This document shows positions 45,944 through 53,708 of a stretch of 64,000 nt of DNA, piece after piece. A program made the translations under genes and the position numbers. The stretch covers positions 186,001 through 250,000 of the forward strand of contig NZ_JWLC01000007.1 of NCBI RefSeq assembly GCF_000813745.1, given 5' to 3'. Position 1 is the first letter of the stretch, and each line of letters starts with the position of its first letter. The stretch comes from Leisingera sp. ANG-M1 (GTDB lineage Bacteria > Pseudomonadota > Alphaproteobacteria > Rhodobacterales > Rhodobacteraceae). The notes under the pieces are model-generated. The model was given only the letters and a program-made list of their open reading frames with translations. It did not search any database and had not been told where the DNA came from.

Positions 45944-46612
45944 TTACTCCTTCCAAATCTCTGCCAGCAGCGGCCGCAGTTCCGCAAAATCGCGGATCAG
46001 GTAATCGGCGCCCAAAGTCTCTGCCGGATGGTATCCCCAGGGCACGGCAATGGTGGTGACCCCCGCCGCCTTGCCCATTTCGATGTCAAACCGCGTGTCG
46101 CCTATCATCACCGTGTTTTCCCGGTCCGCCCCGGTCTCGGCCATCGCCGTCAGCACCATCGAGGGATGCGGCTTGGACGGGTGATGGTCCGCCACCTGCC
46201 GGGTCACGAAACAGTCCAGCCCGTGCGCCGCGATCAAGGCATCCACCCCGCGCTGCGACTTGCCGGTTGCCACGCCCAGCAGATACTCCGGCACAGCATT
46301 GAGCTCCATCAGCGTCTCATACGCGCCGGGATAAAGCGGCGAATGCGCCGCGCCCGCAGCCTGGCGGGACAGCATATACGAAGACTTGTAGCCCTCGACC
46401 AGCGCGTCCAGCGTGACGGCATCCTGTCCCGGCGCCAGCTCCTTCATCGCCAAAGGCAGCGACAGCCCGACAATCGACAGGATCGCGTCCCGCGCCGGAA
46501 CCTCCAGGCCAACCCCTTGAAAAGCCTCGGCCATCGCGCCGGTGATCGCGCCCTGGCTGTCGGCCAGGGTGCCATCCACATCAAACAGGATCAGCCGCAG
46601 CGGCGCGCTCAC
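45944..46612 (-). CDS. HAD-family hydrolase, phosphoglycolate phosphatase-like
   Basis: Protein of 222 residues starting at a GTG that overlaps the stop of the RluA gene. Motif I is LFDVDGTLADS, motif II lies in VATGKSQRG, the lysine in HPSKPHPSM, and motif IV is VMIGDTRFDIEMG. Substrate unknown; a small phosphorylated metabolite is likely. Confidence 0.9.
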   Translation of the reverse strand: MSAPLRLILFDVDGTLADSQGAITGAMAEAFQGVGLEVPARDAILSIVGLSLPLAMKELAPGQDAVTLDALVEGYKSSYMLSRQAAGAAHSPLYPGAYETLMELNAVPEYLLGVATGKSQRGVDALIAAHGLDCFVTRQVADHHPSKPHPSMVLTAMAETGADRENTVMIGDTRFDIEMGKAAGVTTIAVPWGYHPAETLGADYLIRDFAELRPLLAEIWKE

Positions 46613-47655
46613 TTCAGATCCTCAAACGGATCATCCGCAGCCAGATCCTCGGTCCAGCCGAAGGTGTCCCAGCTTTCCTTCATATGCCCGGGCAGCGGCG
46701 CCGCCACGGCAATCTCCTTGCGGGTCACCGGGTGCTCAAACACCATCCGCCGCGCGTGCAGATGCAGCTTCTTCGAGATCACCCCGCCGATCGAGGCGCC
46801 CCAGCCGTCGCCCAGGTTCTCCTGCCCCGAGCCGCCGTATTTGCCGTCCCCGGCAATTGGATGCCCCATGCCGGACATATGCGCCCGCAGCTGGTGGGTC
46901 CGCCCGGTGATGGGCTCCATCGCCACCCAGGCCGCGCGGCTCGCCACGCGGTACAGAGTGGCATACAGCGTATGCGCCCGCTTGGCACCCGGCGTTTCAT
47001 CGACATCGTGCGGATGCACGTTGATCATCTTCTCGCCTTCGCCGGACTTGCCATGGCCCGGAGCCTTCACCAGCCCGTTCTTGATCTCGCCCAGATACGG
47101 CGTCGGCACGCCGGCCACCAAGGCCCAGTAGATCTTGCGGGTGTTCTTATGGCGGAAGGCCGCGGTCAGCCCCTGCGCCGCCTTGCGGTTCCTCGCCAGC
47201 ACCAGCACGCCAGAGGTATCCTTGTCGAGCCGGTGCACCAGCTTGGGCTTTTCCTCCAGCCCGAACTTCAGCGCCTCGGACAGACCGTCAACATGCTTGT
47301 TGGTGCCGGAGCCGCCCTGCACCGCCAGGCCTGCGGGCTTGTTCAGCACAATCACATCATCGTCACGGTAGATGACGCAAGACTGGATCATCTTGGCATC
47401 CGCGTCCGAAATCCGCACCGGCCGCGCTTCGGCCGGCTTCAGGTCGCTGCCCGCCAGCGGCGGCACCCGCACCACCTGCCCCGCTTCAACGCGGGTATTG
47501 GCCTTCACCCGGCCGCCGTCCAGACGCAGCTCGCCCTTGCGGCACATCTTCTCGATGCGGCCCTGGTTCACATGCGGAAACAGCCGCCGCAGCCAGCGGT
47601 CGATGCGCTGGCCGCTGTCGTCCTCGCTGACGGTAATCATCTGCACGCCGCTCAT
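46609..47655 (-). CDS. RluA-family RNA pseudouridine synthase
   Basis: Protein of 348 residues with an N-terminal S4 domain (about 18-75; RIDRWLRRLFP) and the catalytic domain, where HRLDKDTSGVLVLA holds the catalytic aspartate. It resembles RluC, which modifies 23S rRNA. The ATG at 47655 overlaps the crcB stop (ATGA); the frame open further upstream runs inside crcB and is rejected. Confidence 0.93.
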   Translation of the reverse strand: MSGVQMITVSEDDSGQRIDRWLRRLFPHVNQGRIEKMCRKGELRLDGGRVKANTRVEAGQVVRVPPLAGSDLKPAEARPVRISDADAKMIQSCVIYRDDDVIVLNKPAGLAVQGGSGTNKHVDGLSEALKFGLEEKPKLVHRLDKDTSGVLVLARNRKAAQGLTAAFRHKNTRKIYWALVAGVPTPYLGEIKNGLVKAPGHGKSGEGEKMINVHPHDVDETPGAKRAHTLYATLYRVASRAAWVAMEPITGRTHQLRAHMSGMGHPIAGDGKYGGSGQENLGDGWGASIGGVISKKLHLHARRMVFEHPVTRKEIAVAAPLPGHMKESWDTFGWTEDLAADDPFEDLK

Positions 47656-48032
47656 GCGAACACTCCTCTGCCTGCCATCAGGCCCAAAAACAAGCCGCTG
47701 ACCGACAGGCTCACGGAAAGACAAACATATAGCGCCGCCTGCCCGAAGGCGCCGCGCTCGATCAGATTGGCGGTCTCCAGCGAGAACGCCGAAAACGTGG
47801 TGAACCCGCCCATCAGCCCGGTCATCACCAGGGGGCTCAACCAGGTCAGATCCCGCATCGCCGCTGCCACCACAAAGACTCCCATCAGAAAGGAGCCAAG
47901 GATGTTCACCATCAGCACCGCCACCGGGAAGTCGTGATGGCCCAACAGCCGGATCACCCCCAGCCCGGCCAGATAGCGGCACACCGCCCCAACAGCGCCG
48001 CCAACCGCGACCATGGAAACCGAAGTCATCAT
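47652..48032 (-). CDS. crcB: Fluoride channel CrcB/Fluc
   Basis: Four-helix membrane protein of 126 residues. The first helix has GGAVGAVCRYLAG, the central segment VNILGSFLMGVFV, and the Phe-box region TTFSAFSLE is intact. It exports fluoride as a dual-topology dimer. No fluoride riboswitch was seen in the 187 bases ahead of it. Confidence 0.93.
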   Translation of the reverse strand: MMTSVSMVAVGGAVGAVCRYLAGLGVIRLLGHHDFPVAVLMVNILGSFLMGVFVVAAAMRDLTWLSPLVMTGLMGGFTTFSAFSLETANLIERGAFGQAALYVCLSVSLSVSGLFLGLMAGRGVFA

Positions 48033-48219
48033 CCCCGTCCTGTCGCGCGCGCGTACGGAGATGTCAAGTTTTCCCCGTATTGCACCGCATGCAAGGCTTC
48101 AGCGAAACAGGAGATGCAGTCCGCGCCATTGGCACTGAGCTGGATCCTTACTTCTTCTGCCCAAAATTATCCCCGCCGGAGGCACCGGTTTTCCGTCAGG
48201 AAAGCCGGACAGCCCGGTT

Positions 48220-49524
48220 TCAACCGAACCGCTTCGGCACCGGCTTGCCGGTCAGCCGCTCCCAGTATTCGTCCGCCCGTTTCTCAAAGGTCGGCGACTG
48301 GCGCGCATCGCTCACATAAAACCGGCCCGGCGCGCCCTCCGGCGCATAGGGCTGGTCAACCCAGCCGCGCGGGTCCTTATGCGGGCTGCGGTAGCCTTCG
48401 TGGCCCAGCTCCGCGGCGCCCTGGTAATGCGCATCGCGCAGATGCAGCGGCACCGCCATCGGCGGCTCCTTCGCCACCGCCGCCAGCGCAGCGGCAATCC
48501 CGTGGTTGGCAGAGCCGGACTTGGGCGCGCGGGCCACATGCAGCGCTGCATGGGCCAGGATGATCTGCACCTCCGGCAGCCCCACCATTTCCACCGCCTG
48601 GGCCGCCGCGACCGCCGTCTGCAGCGCCGTATTGTCGGCCAGGCCCACGTCCTCAGAGGCCTGGATCATGATGCGACGCGCAATGAAACGCGGATCCTCA
48701 CCGCCGTGGATCAGACGCGCCAGCCAGTAAAGCACCGCATCCGGGTCTCCCCCCCTCATCGACTTGATGAAGGCAGAGATCACGTCATAGTGCTGATCGC
48801 CCGAGCGGTCGTGGTTAACCGGTGCCGCCCTGTAGGCCTCCTCCAGCATGGCGTCCGTGACCTCAACCTGCCCGCCCGCATGGCCGATGGCCAGGCTTTC
48901 CAGCGTTGTCAGCGCCCGGCGCGCATCACCGCCGGAGCGGCCCGCAATCACCCGCTTCTGCTCGGCGCTCAAAACCACCTCAACGCCGGCCTGCGCCAGC
49001 TGGCACAGCCCGCGGTCCAGCACTTCTTCCATGTCCTCGATCGAGATCGGCTCCAGCTTCAGGATGGTGGAACGGGACACAAGCGCCTTCGGCAGCGCGG
49101 TATAGGGGTTCTGGGTTGTTGCGCCGATGAAATCGGCGGTGCCGTCCTCACAAATCGCCAAGAGGTCATCGGCCTGGGTCGCCGAGAACCTATGCACCTC
49201 GTCCACGAAAATCAGCAGCGGCCGGATCCGCGCCTCATCGGCCAGCTGGCGGATATCCTTGACGCCGGCGCGGGTCGCATGCAGCTGGCGGAATTCCTTG
49301 CTGAGCATCTCGCCAGCGGCCCGGGCAATCGAGGTCTTGCCGATCCCCGGCGGGCCATAAAGCACGATGCTGCCAAGCTGGTTCGCGGCAATCCGGCGCC
49401 GCAGGATCGAGCCTTCGGCGGTCAGGGCTTTCTGGCCGATCACATCATCCAGCGACCGCGGCCGCAACGCCGCCGCCAGCGGCTGCGCGCCCTGTGCGCC
49501 GCCTGCATCAAAAAGATCCGCCAT
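48220..49524 (-). CDS. rarA: Replication-associated recombination protein A (RarA/MgsA)
   Basis: AAA+ ATPase of 434 residues from the ATG at 49524 (MADLFDAGG); a frame 22 codons longer is rejected. Walker A is GPPGIGKTS, Walker B LIFVDEVHRF. Acts at stalled replication forks. The gene has its own 187-base upstream and downstream spaces. Confidence 0.95.
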   Translation of the reverse strand: MADLFDAGGAQGAQPLAAALRPRSLDDVIGQKALTAEGSILRRRIAANQLGSIVLYGPPGIGKTSIARAAGEMLSKEFRQLHATRAGVKDIRQLADEARIRPLLIFVDEVHRFSATQADDLLAICEDGTADFIGATTQNPYTALPKALVSRSTILKLEPISIEDMEEVLDRGLCQLAQAGVEVVLSAEQKRVIAGRSGGDARRALTTLESLAIGHAGGQVEVTDAMLEEAYRAAPVNHDRSGDQHYDVISAFIKSMRGGDPDAVLYWLARLIHGGEDPRFIARRIMIQASEDVGLADNTALQTAVAAAQAVEMVGLPEVQIILAHAALHVARAPKSGSANHGIAAALAAVAKEPPMAVPLHLRDAHYQGAAELGHEGYRSPHKDPRGWVDQPYAPEGAPGRFYVSDARQSPTFEKRADEYWERLTGKPVPKRFG

Positions 49525-49610
49525 TGCTACCCTCGCTTTCGCGGTGACCTTGCCTGCCTGATCCGTGCGCCGGCAGGACCCGCCCGTCAAGCGTCAATTG
49601 CCGGCTGCCG

Positions 49611-50999
49611 TCAGAGGCGGAACCTCAGCGACATCCGGCTGCCGCGGCGCTGCAGGTCGATCTGGATCCACCGGCCGCTGTCCGACAGGATGGCATAGAC
49701 GTCATCCGGGCTGCCAACCGCCTGGCCGTTCACTGCCAGCAGCTGGTCGCCCGGCTGCACGCCGCCGCGGCCCGCATAGGGCCCGGGATCAGTGACGACC
49801 ACGCCTTCGGACGACAGCGGCAGGCCGAGGCGGGCAATCACCTGCGGATTGATCCGCGCCACGGTCAGGCCGGGCATCGCAGTGCGTTCATCCAGCTGCA
49901 CCGGATTGGCGGGCGGCTGGTCGGGAGCGGTGATCATCGGCACCGAAATCTCTTCCCGTTCGCCGCCGCGCAAGCGGGTGATGGCGGACATGCCGTCCAG
50001 CCCCGCCACCGACATCCGGAACACCATTTCCGAAGGTGAGTTCACCACTTCGCCGTCCACATGGGTGATCACATCGCCGACCTTGAAGCCCGCCTTGGCA
50101 AAGGGGCTTTCGCGGTGCAGGTCCGAAATCACCATGCCCTCGGGCAGCTCCATGCCTAGCGACGCCGCCAGATCCGCATCCACCGGCTGGCCGGCCATGC
50201 CGGCCCAGGGGCGCTGGAACTCTTCCGAGCCGCGGCGGGCCTGGCTTACGAATTCCTTTACTAGGTTGGCCGGGATGGCAAAGCCGATGCCGTTGGAGCC
50301 GCCGGAGCGCGACAGGATGCGGGTGTTGATGCCGATGAGATCGCCGTTCACATCGATCAGCGCGCCGCCTGAGTTGCCCGGGTTGATCGGCGCATCGGTC
50401 TGGATGTAGTAGCCAAAACCATCGCCCGCGCCCATGCCGGTGCGCGCCAGCCCCGAGATGATGCCGCTGCTGACAGTCTGGCCGACCCCGAACGGGTTGC
50501 CGATTGCCAGCGCCAGCTCGCCAACTTCAACCTGGTCACTGTCGCGCAGCGAGAGGTACGGCAGGTCTTCCGCCGCCTCCAGCTGCAGGATCGCCAGATC
50601 GCTCGCCTTGTCGCCCAGGATCACCCGCGCATTGTATTCGCGCCGGTCCGCCGTCACCACCCGGATCTCGGTCGCCATGCCGACCACATGGTAGTTGGAG
50701 ACCACGATGCCGTCGTCCGACAGGATCACCCCCGAGCCCAGCGAGTTCTCGACCCGCGGCTGCGGCTTGGCGAAGCCGCGGAAGAAGTCATCGAAAAACG
50801 GGTCGTTCATGAAAGGCGAGCGCCGCTGCTGCACCTGGCGCACCACCTTGGCATAGATGTTCACGACCGCGGGCGAGGCCTGTTTGACCAGCGGCGCAAA
50901 ACCCAGCGCGATTTCCGCCTGGCTTTGCGGGATTTTGGTTTCCGCAGCGGCAGGCAGAGCCAGGATGATGGCGAGGGCGGTCAGGGCGGGACGGATCAT
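49611..50999 (-). CDS. DegP/DegQ-type periplasmic serine protease
   Basis: Protein of 462 residues from the ATG at 50999, giving the signal peptide ALTALAIILALPAAAE. The trypsin-like domain has the triad in VSNYHVVG, KASDLAIL and NPGNSGGALID, all intact. Two PDZ domains follow (about 260-350 and 370-455). It degrades or refolds damaged envelope proteins. The frame 19 codons longer lacks a ribosome binding site. Whether it is DegP, DegQ or DegS is not decided; two PDZ domains favour DegP/Q. Confidence 0.93.
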   Translation of the reverse strand: MIRPALTALAIILALPAAAETKIPQSQAEIALGFAPLVKQASPAVVNIYAKVVRQVQQRRSPFMNDPFFDDFFRGFAKPQPRVENSLGSGVILSDDGIVVSNYHVVGMATEIRVVTADRREYNARVILGDKASDLAILQLEAAEDLPYLSLRDSDQVEVGELALAIGNPFGVGQTVSSGIISGLARTGMGAGDGFGYYIQTDAPINPGNSGGALIDVNGDLIGINTRILSRSGGSNGIGFAIPANLVKEFVSQARRGSEEFQRPWAGMAGQPVDADLAASLGMELPEGMVISDLHRESPFAKAGFKVGDVITHVDGEVVNSPSEMVFRMSVAGLDGMSAITRLRGGEREEISVPMITAPDQPPANPVQLDERTAMPGLTVARINPQVIARLGLPLSSEGVVVTDPGPYAGRGGVQPGDQLLAVNGQAVGSPDDVYAILSDSGRWIQIDLQRRGSRMSLRFRL

Positions 51000-51075
51000 G
51001 CGGGCTCCAGCAGTTTGTTGCCCGAAGGATATGCGGAGAGAACGGCTGGATTGCAAGGCAGGAGGCTTCCAGGAA

Positions 51076-51144
51076 GGAGGGGCGCTGCCCCTCTTGGCCT
51101 GGCGGCCAATTCACCCCGGGGTATTTCAGTCCAGAAAGAAGCAG
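51076..51144 (+). repeat. Dispersed intergenic repeat, copy 2
   Basis: Same unit and orientation as 37698-37770, with a shorter middle loop (GGCCTGGCGGCC instead of GGCCCTTCCCGGGGCC). It sits between the protease start and the end of the dioxygenase gene, about 10 bases from the latter. Confidence 0.85.
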
Positions 51145-51153
51145 GGGCGGCAT

Positions 51154-52203
51154 TTAGTCCAGCGGCGCGTGCAGCTTTGTGCCCTTGGTGATGATGCCGC
51201 CGCGGCTGCCGGGGATGATGCTGCCATAGCGCTGTTTGAAACACTCCGGCAGTTCCCGGTCGCCCTCGGGCGACAGCCACAGGCGGAACAGGTGGCGGCG
51301 GCGCTCCGGTTCCGGCCAGTCGGTGAAGCCGGTGCGGTCGTGCAGCTGCGAGTGGTTGTAGACAAATTGCATGTCGCCCGGCTGCAGCCGCATGGTCAGA
51401 TGCAGCGCCGGATCGTTGGCCAGTGCGTCGAACATGTCCAGTGCTTCCACATGCGCCTGCGTCAGCCGCATCGCCTCGGGGAACCGCTGGGCGCTGTCGA
51501 TGTACTGGCGCTGGTAGAACACGGTGAGCTTGCCCGCATGCCAGCTGAGCGGCGGGATGGTCATGAAGGGCTGCATCCCTTCCGGCACCTCGCCGCGCCG
51601 GTCGGTGGCCAGCGGGTCGAACAGAAGCTTCAGAAGATCCGGGCGTTCGGCACGCATCCGGTTACAGATCGCCTCGGCGCTGACCAGCAGGGAATCACCG
51701 CCCTTCCTGGCCTCCTGCAGGCACAAAAGCCCCACCACATCGGCGCTGTCTGTATGGAAGGTCTGGCGCTCATGGGTCTGATAGATACGGGTGTTGGGGT
51801 CATTGGCGTCAGCGCCAATGTCGCGCACATGGCCCAGGATGTGGCCTGCCGCATTCTGCGAGCGCGCCGCACCCAGATGCGCCCCGACGCCGCAGAAGAT
51901 GGCAGCGGCCATTTGCCGGCTGTAACCCGCAACCGGCAGGCCGCGCAGAACTTCAAAGCCGATGCCATGCAGCAGCTTTTCCTTCAGCGCGGCCAGATGC
52001 CCGCCAAAGCGGGCCAGCGGAAAATCCGCCTTGGTGATCTGCCCGGCATCCCGGCCCAGGTTCAGACAATGCCGGGCCGCCTGCTCCAGATCGGCGACGT
52101 CTTCCGGCGCCAGCTGCACCAGCCAGCGCTCCGGATGCGCCCGCATCTGCGCACCGGTCCAGGCGGAGGCTCCTTCAAACCGTTCCGGCAATTGCTCCAG
52201 CAT
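51154..52203 (-). CDS. TauD/TfdA-family dioxygenase
   Basis: Fe(II)/2-oxoglutarate dioxygenase of 349 residues from the ATG at 52203, which has GGAGG ahead. The metal motif is FHTDSAD (HxD), and the distal histidine is in YNHSQLHDRTGF. The C-terminal arginine for 2-oxoglutarate is probably in ERRRHLFRLWL. The substrate is unknown; the family acts on taurine, gamma-butyrobetaine and other organic acids. Confidence 0.88.
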   Translation of the reverse strand: MLEQLPERFEGASAWTGAQMRAHPERWLVQLAPEDVADLEQAARHCLNLGRDAGQITKADFPLARFGGHLAALKEKLLHGIGFEVLRGLPVAGYSRQMAAAIFCGVGAHLGAARSQNAAGHILGHVRDIGADANDPNTRIYQTHERQTFHTDSADVVGLLCLQEARKGGDSLLVSAEAICNRMRAERPDLLKLLFDPLATDRRGEVPEGMQPFMTIPPLSWHAGKLTVFYQRQYIDSAQRFPEAMRLTQAHVEALDMFDALANDPALHLTMRLQPGDMQFVYNHSQLHDRTGFTDWPEPERRRHLFRLWLSPEGDRELPECFKQRYGSIIPGSRGGIITKGTKLHAPLD

Positions 52204-52303
52204 TCTTTCCTCCCTGCGATGCCGCAGCTCTGAGAATGCCGCAAGACAGCGGGCTGGCAAGAGCCTTCTTTGCCGCCGCCCGGGATCCGCCTTCCTGTGC
52301 CTG

Positions 52304-53389
52304 TCAGGCTTTTGCCAGCTGGCCGCTTTCCTGCGCCGCCGCTGCCCGCCGCGCGGTCACGGCTTCGGCCAGTTTCTCCAGTTCCGCAACCGTGTCCTCC
52401 CAGCCCAGGCAGCCATCGGTGATGGATTGGCCATAGGTGAGCGCGCCCGTGCCCAGGTCCTGGCGGCCCGCCACCAGGTGGCTTTCGATCATCACCCCGG
52501 TGATCCGGCTGTCGCCGCCTGAAATCTGCGCGGCCACATCGGCAAGCACCGCCGGCTGCTTCATCGGGTCCTTGCTGCTGTTGGCGTGGCTGGCGTCGAT
52601 CATCACGTGGCCGCGGATACCGTCCTTCTCCGCCAGCTGGCAGGCGGCATCGACCGAGGCCGCGTCATAGTTGGTGCCGCCGCCGCCGCGCAGGATCAGG
52701 TGGCAGTCCGGATTGCCGCTGGTGGCGGCAATCGCTGCGCGGCCGGATTTGGCCAGCGCCATGAAATGATGCGGATGGGCTGCCGACCGCACCGCGTCCA
52801 CCGCGATTTGCACATTGCCCCGGGTACCGTTCTTGAAGCCCACCGGGCAGCTGAGCCCCGAGGCCATCTCGCGGTGGATCTGGCTTTCGGTGGTGCGAGC
52901 GCCGATGGCAGCCCAGGCCACCAGGTCCGAGATGTACTGCGGCACCGCAGTGTCCAGGAACTCGGTGCCGACCGGCAGGCCCAGCGCATTGATGTCCAGG
53001 CACAGGCGCCGGGCCAGGCCGAGGCCCTCGTTGATGCGGAAAGAGCCGTCGAGGCCGGGGTCGTTGATCAGCCCCTTCCAGCCGCTGATGGTGCGGGGTT
53101 TCTCAAAATAGACCCGCATCACGATCTCCAGCTGCCCGGACAGCCGCTCACGCAGCGGCTGCAGCCGCTCGGCATAATCCATCGCCGCCTTGGGATCATG
53201 AACGGAACAGGGGCCGACAACGGCAATCAGCCGGTCGTCGCGCCCATGCAGCACGTCCTGGATGGCCTTGCGGCTGGTCAGCACTGTTTCCGTGGCCGCC
53301 GGCGTGCCGGGCATCTGCACGGCAAGATCCTCGGGAGAGATCAGTTCCTGCATGCCGGTGATGCGGAGGTTTTCGGTCTGGGGTGTCAT
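52304..53389 (-). CDS. 3-deoxy-7-phosphoheptulonate synthase, class I
   Basis: DAHP synthase of 361 residues, AroF/G/H-type. The conserved segments are VVGPCSVHDPKAAMDYA, FEKPRTISGWKGLINDPGLDGSF and MIDASHANSSKDP. It makes the first committed step of the shikimate pathway from PEP and erythrose-4-phosphate. The ATG at 53389 has AAGGA ahead; a frame 13 codons longer crosses the leader terminator and is rejected. A leader peptide and terminator precede it. Class I enzymes are usually feedback-inhibited by one aromatic amino acid. Confidence 0.94.
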   Translation of the reverse strand: MTPQTENLRITGMQELISPEDLAVQMPGTPAATETVLTSRKAIQDVLHGRDDRLIAVVGPCSVHDPKAAMDYAERLQPLRERLSGQLEIVMRVYFEKPRTISGWKGLINDPGLDGSFRINEGLGLARRLCLDINALGLPVGTEFLDTAVPQYISDLVAWAAIGARTTESQIHREMASGLSCPVGFKNGTRGNVQIAVDAVRSAAHPHHFMALAKSGRAAIAATSGNPDCHLILRGGGGTNYDAASVDAACQLAEKDGIRGHVMIDASHANSSKDPMKQPAVLADVAAQISGGDSRITGVMIESHLVAGRQDLGTGALTYGQSITDGCLGWEDTVAELEKLAEAVTARRAAAAQESGQLAKA

Positions 53390-53428
53390 GTCCTTGCTTC
53401 CTTGGCGGGGGCCCCGGCCGGCAGGCAT

Positions 53429-53459
53429 GAAAAAAGCCGCCTGCGGGTGCGGGGCGGCT
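53429..53459 (-). terminator. Attenuator-type terminator ahead of DAHP synthase
   Basis: On the minus strand the stem AGCCGCC and GGCGGCT (plus-strand 53435-53441 and 53453-53459) ends in six T. It lies 40-70 bases ahead of the DAHP synthase ATG and 31 bases after the leader peptide stop. Confidence 0.85.
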
Positions 53460-53490
53460 GGTTGGTATCCTGTTGCGTTCTGACCGGTTT

Positions 53491-53568
53491 TCAGAATGCG
53501 CTGACCCCTCCGTCCGCCATGTGGCGCGGATAGAAGAAATACCAGAATGCGGCAACGGTACGGGTCAT
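53491..53568 (-). CDS. Aromatic-rich leader peptide of DAHP synthase
   Basis: Open frame of 25 codons from ATG 53568 to TGA 53491. Codons 8-13 encode FWYFFY, six aromatic residues in a row. A terminator follows, then the DAHP synthase gene. This is the classic layout of transcription attenuation: ribosome stalling at Phe, Trp or Tyr codons when charged tRNA is short would prevent the terminator from forming. The start is preceded by GGAG at about 53580-53590 (CCGTTAGCG context is less ideal), so translation is likely but not certain. Confidence 0.7.
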   Translation of the reverse strand: MTRTVAAFWYFFYPRHMADGGVSAF

Positions 53569-53708
53569 GCGGTGAACGCTAACGGAGATTCGGAACGCTG
53601 TCACCCGGAAAATCACACAGGGCAGCTTGCGCCGGGAAACACCGGCAGGCCCTCCGCCGGGGAAGGCCTGCTGATCAGAGCCTGCGGCTGCGCGCAAGTA
53701 CCGGCAGA

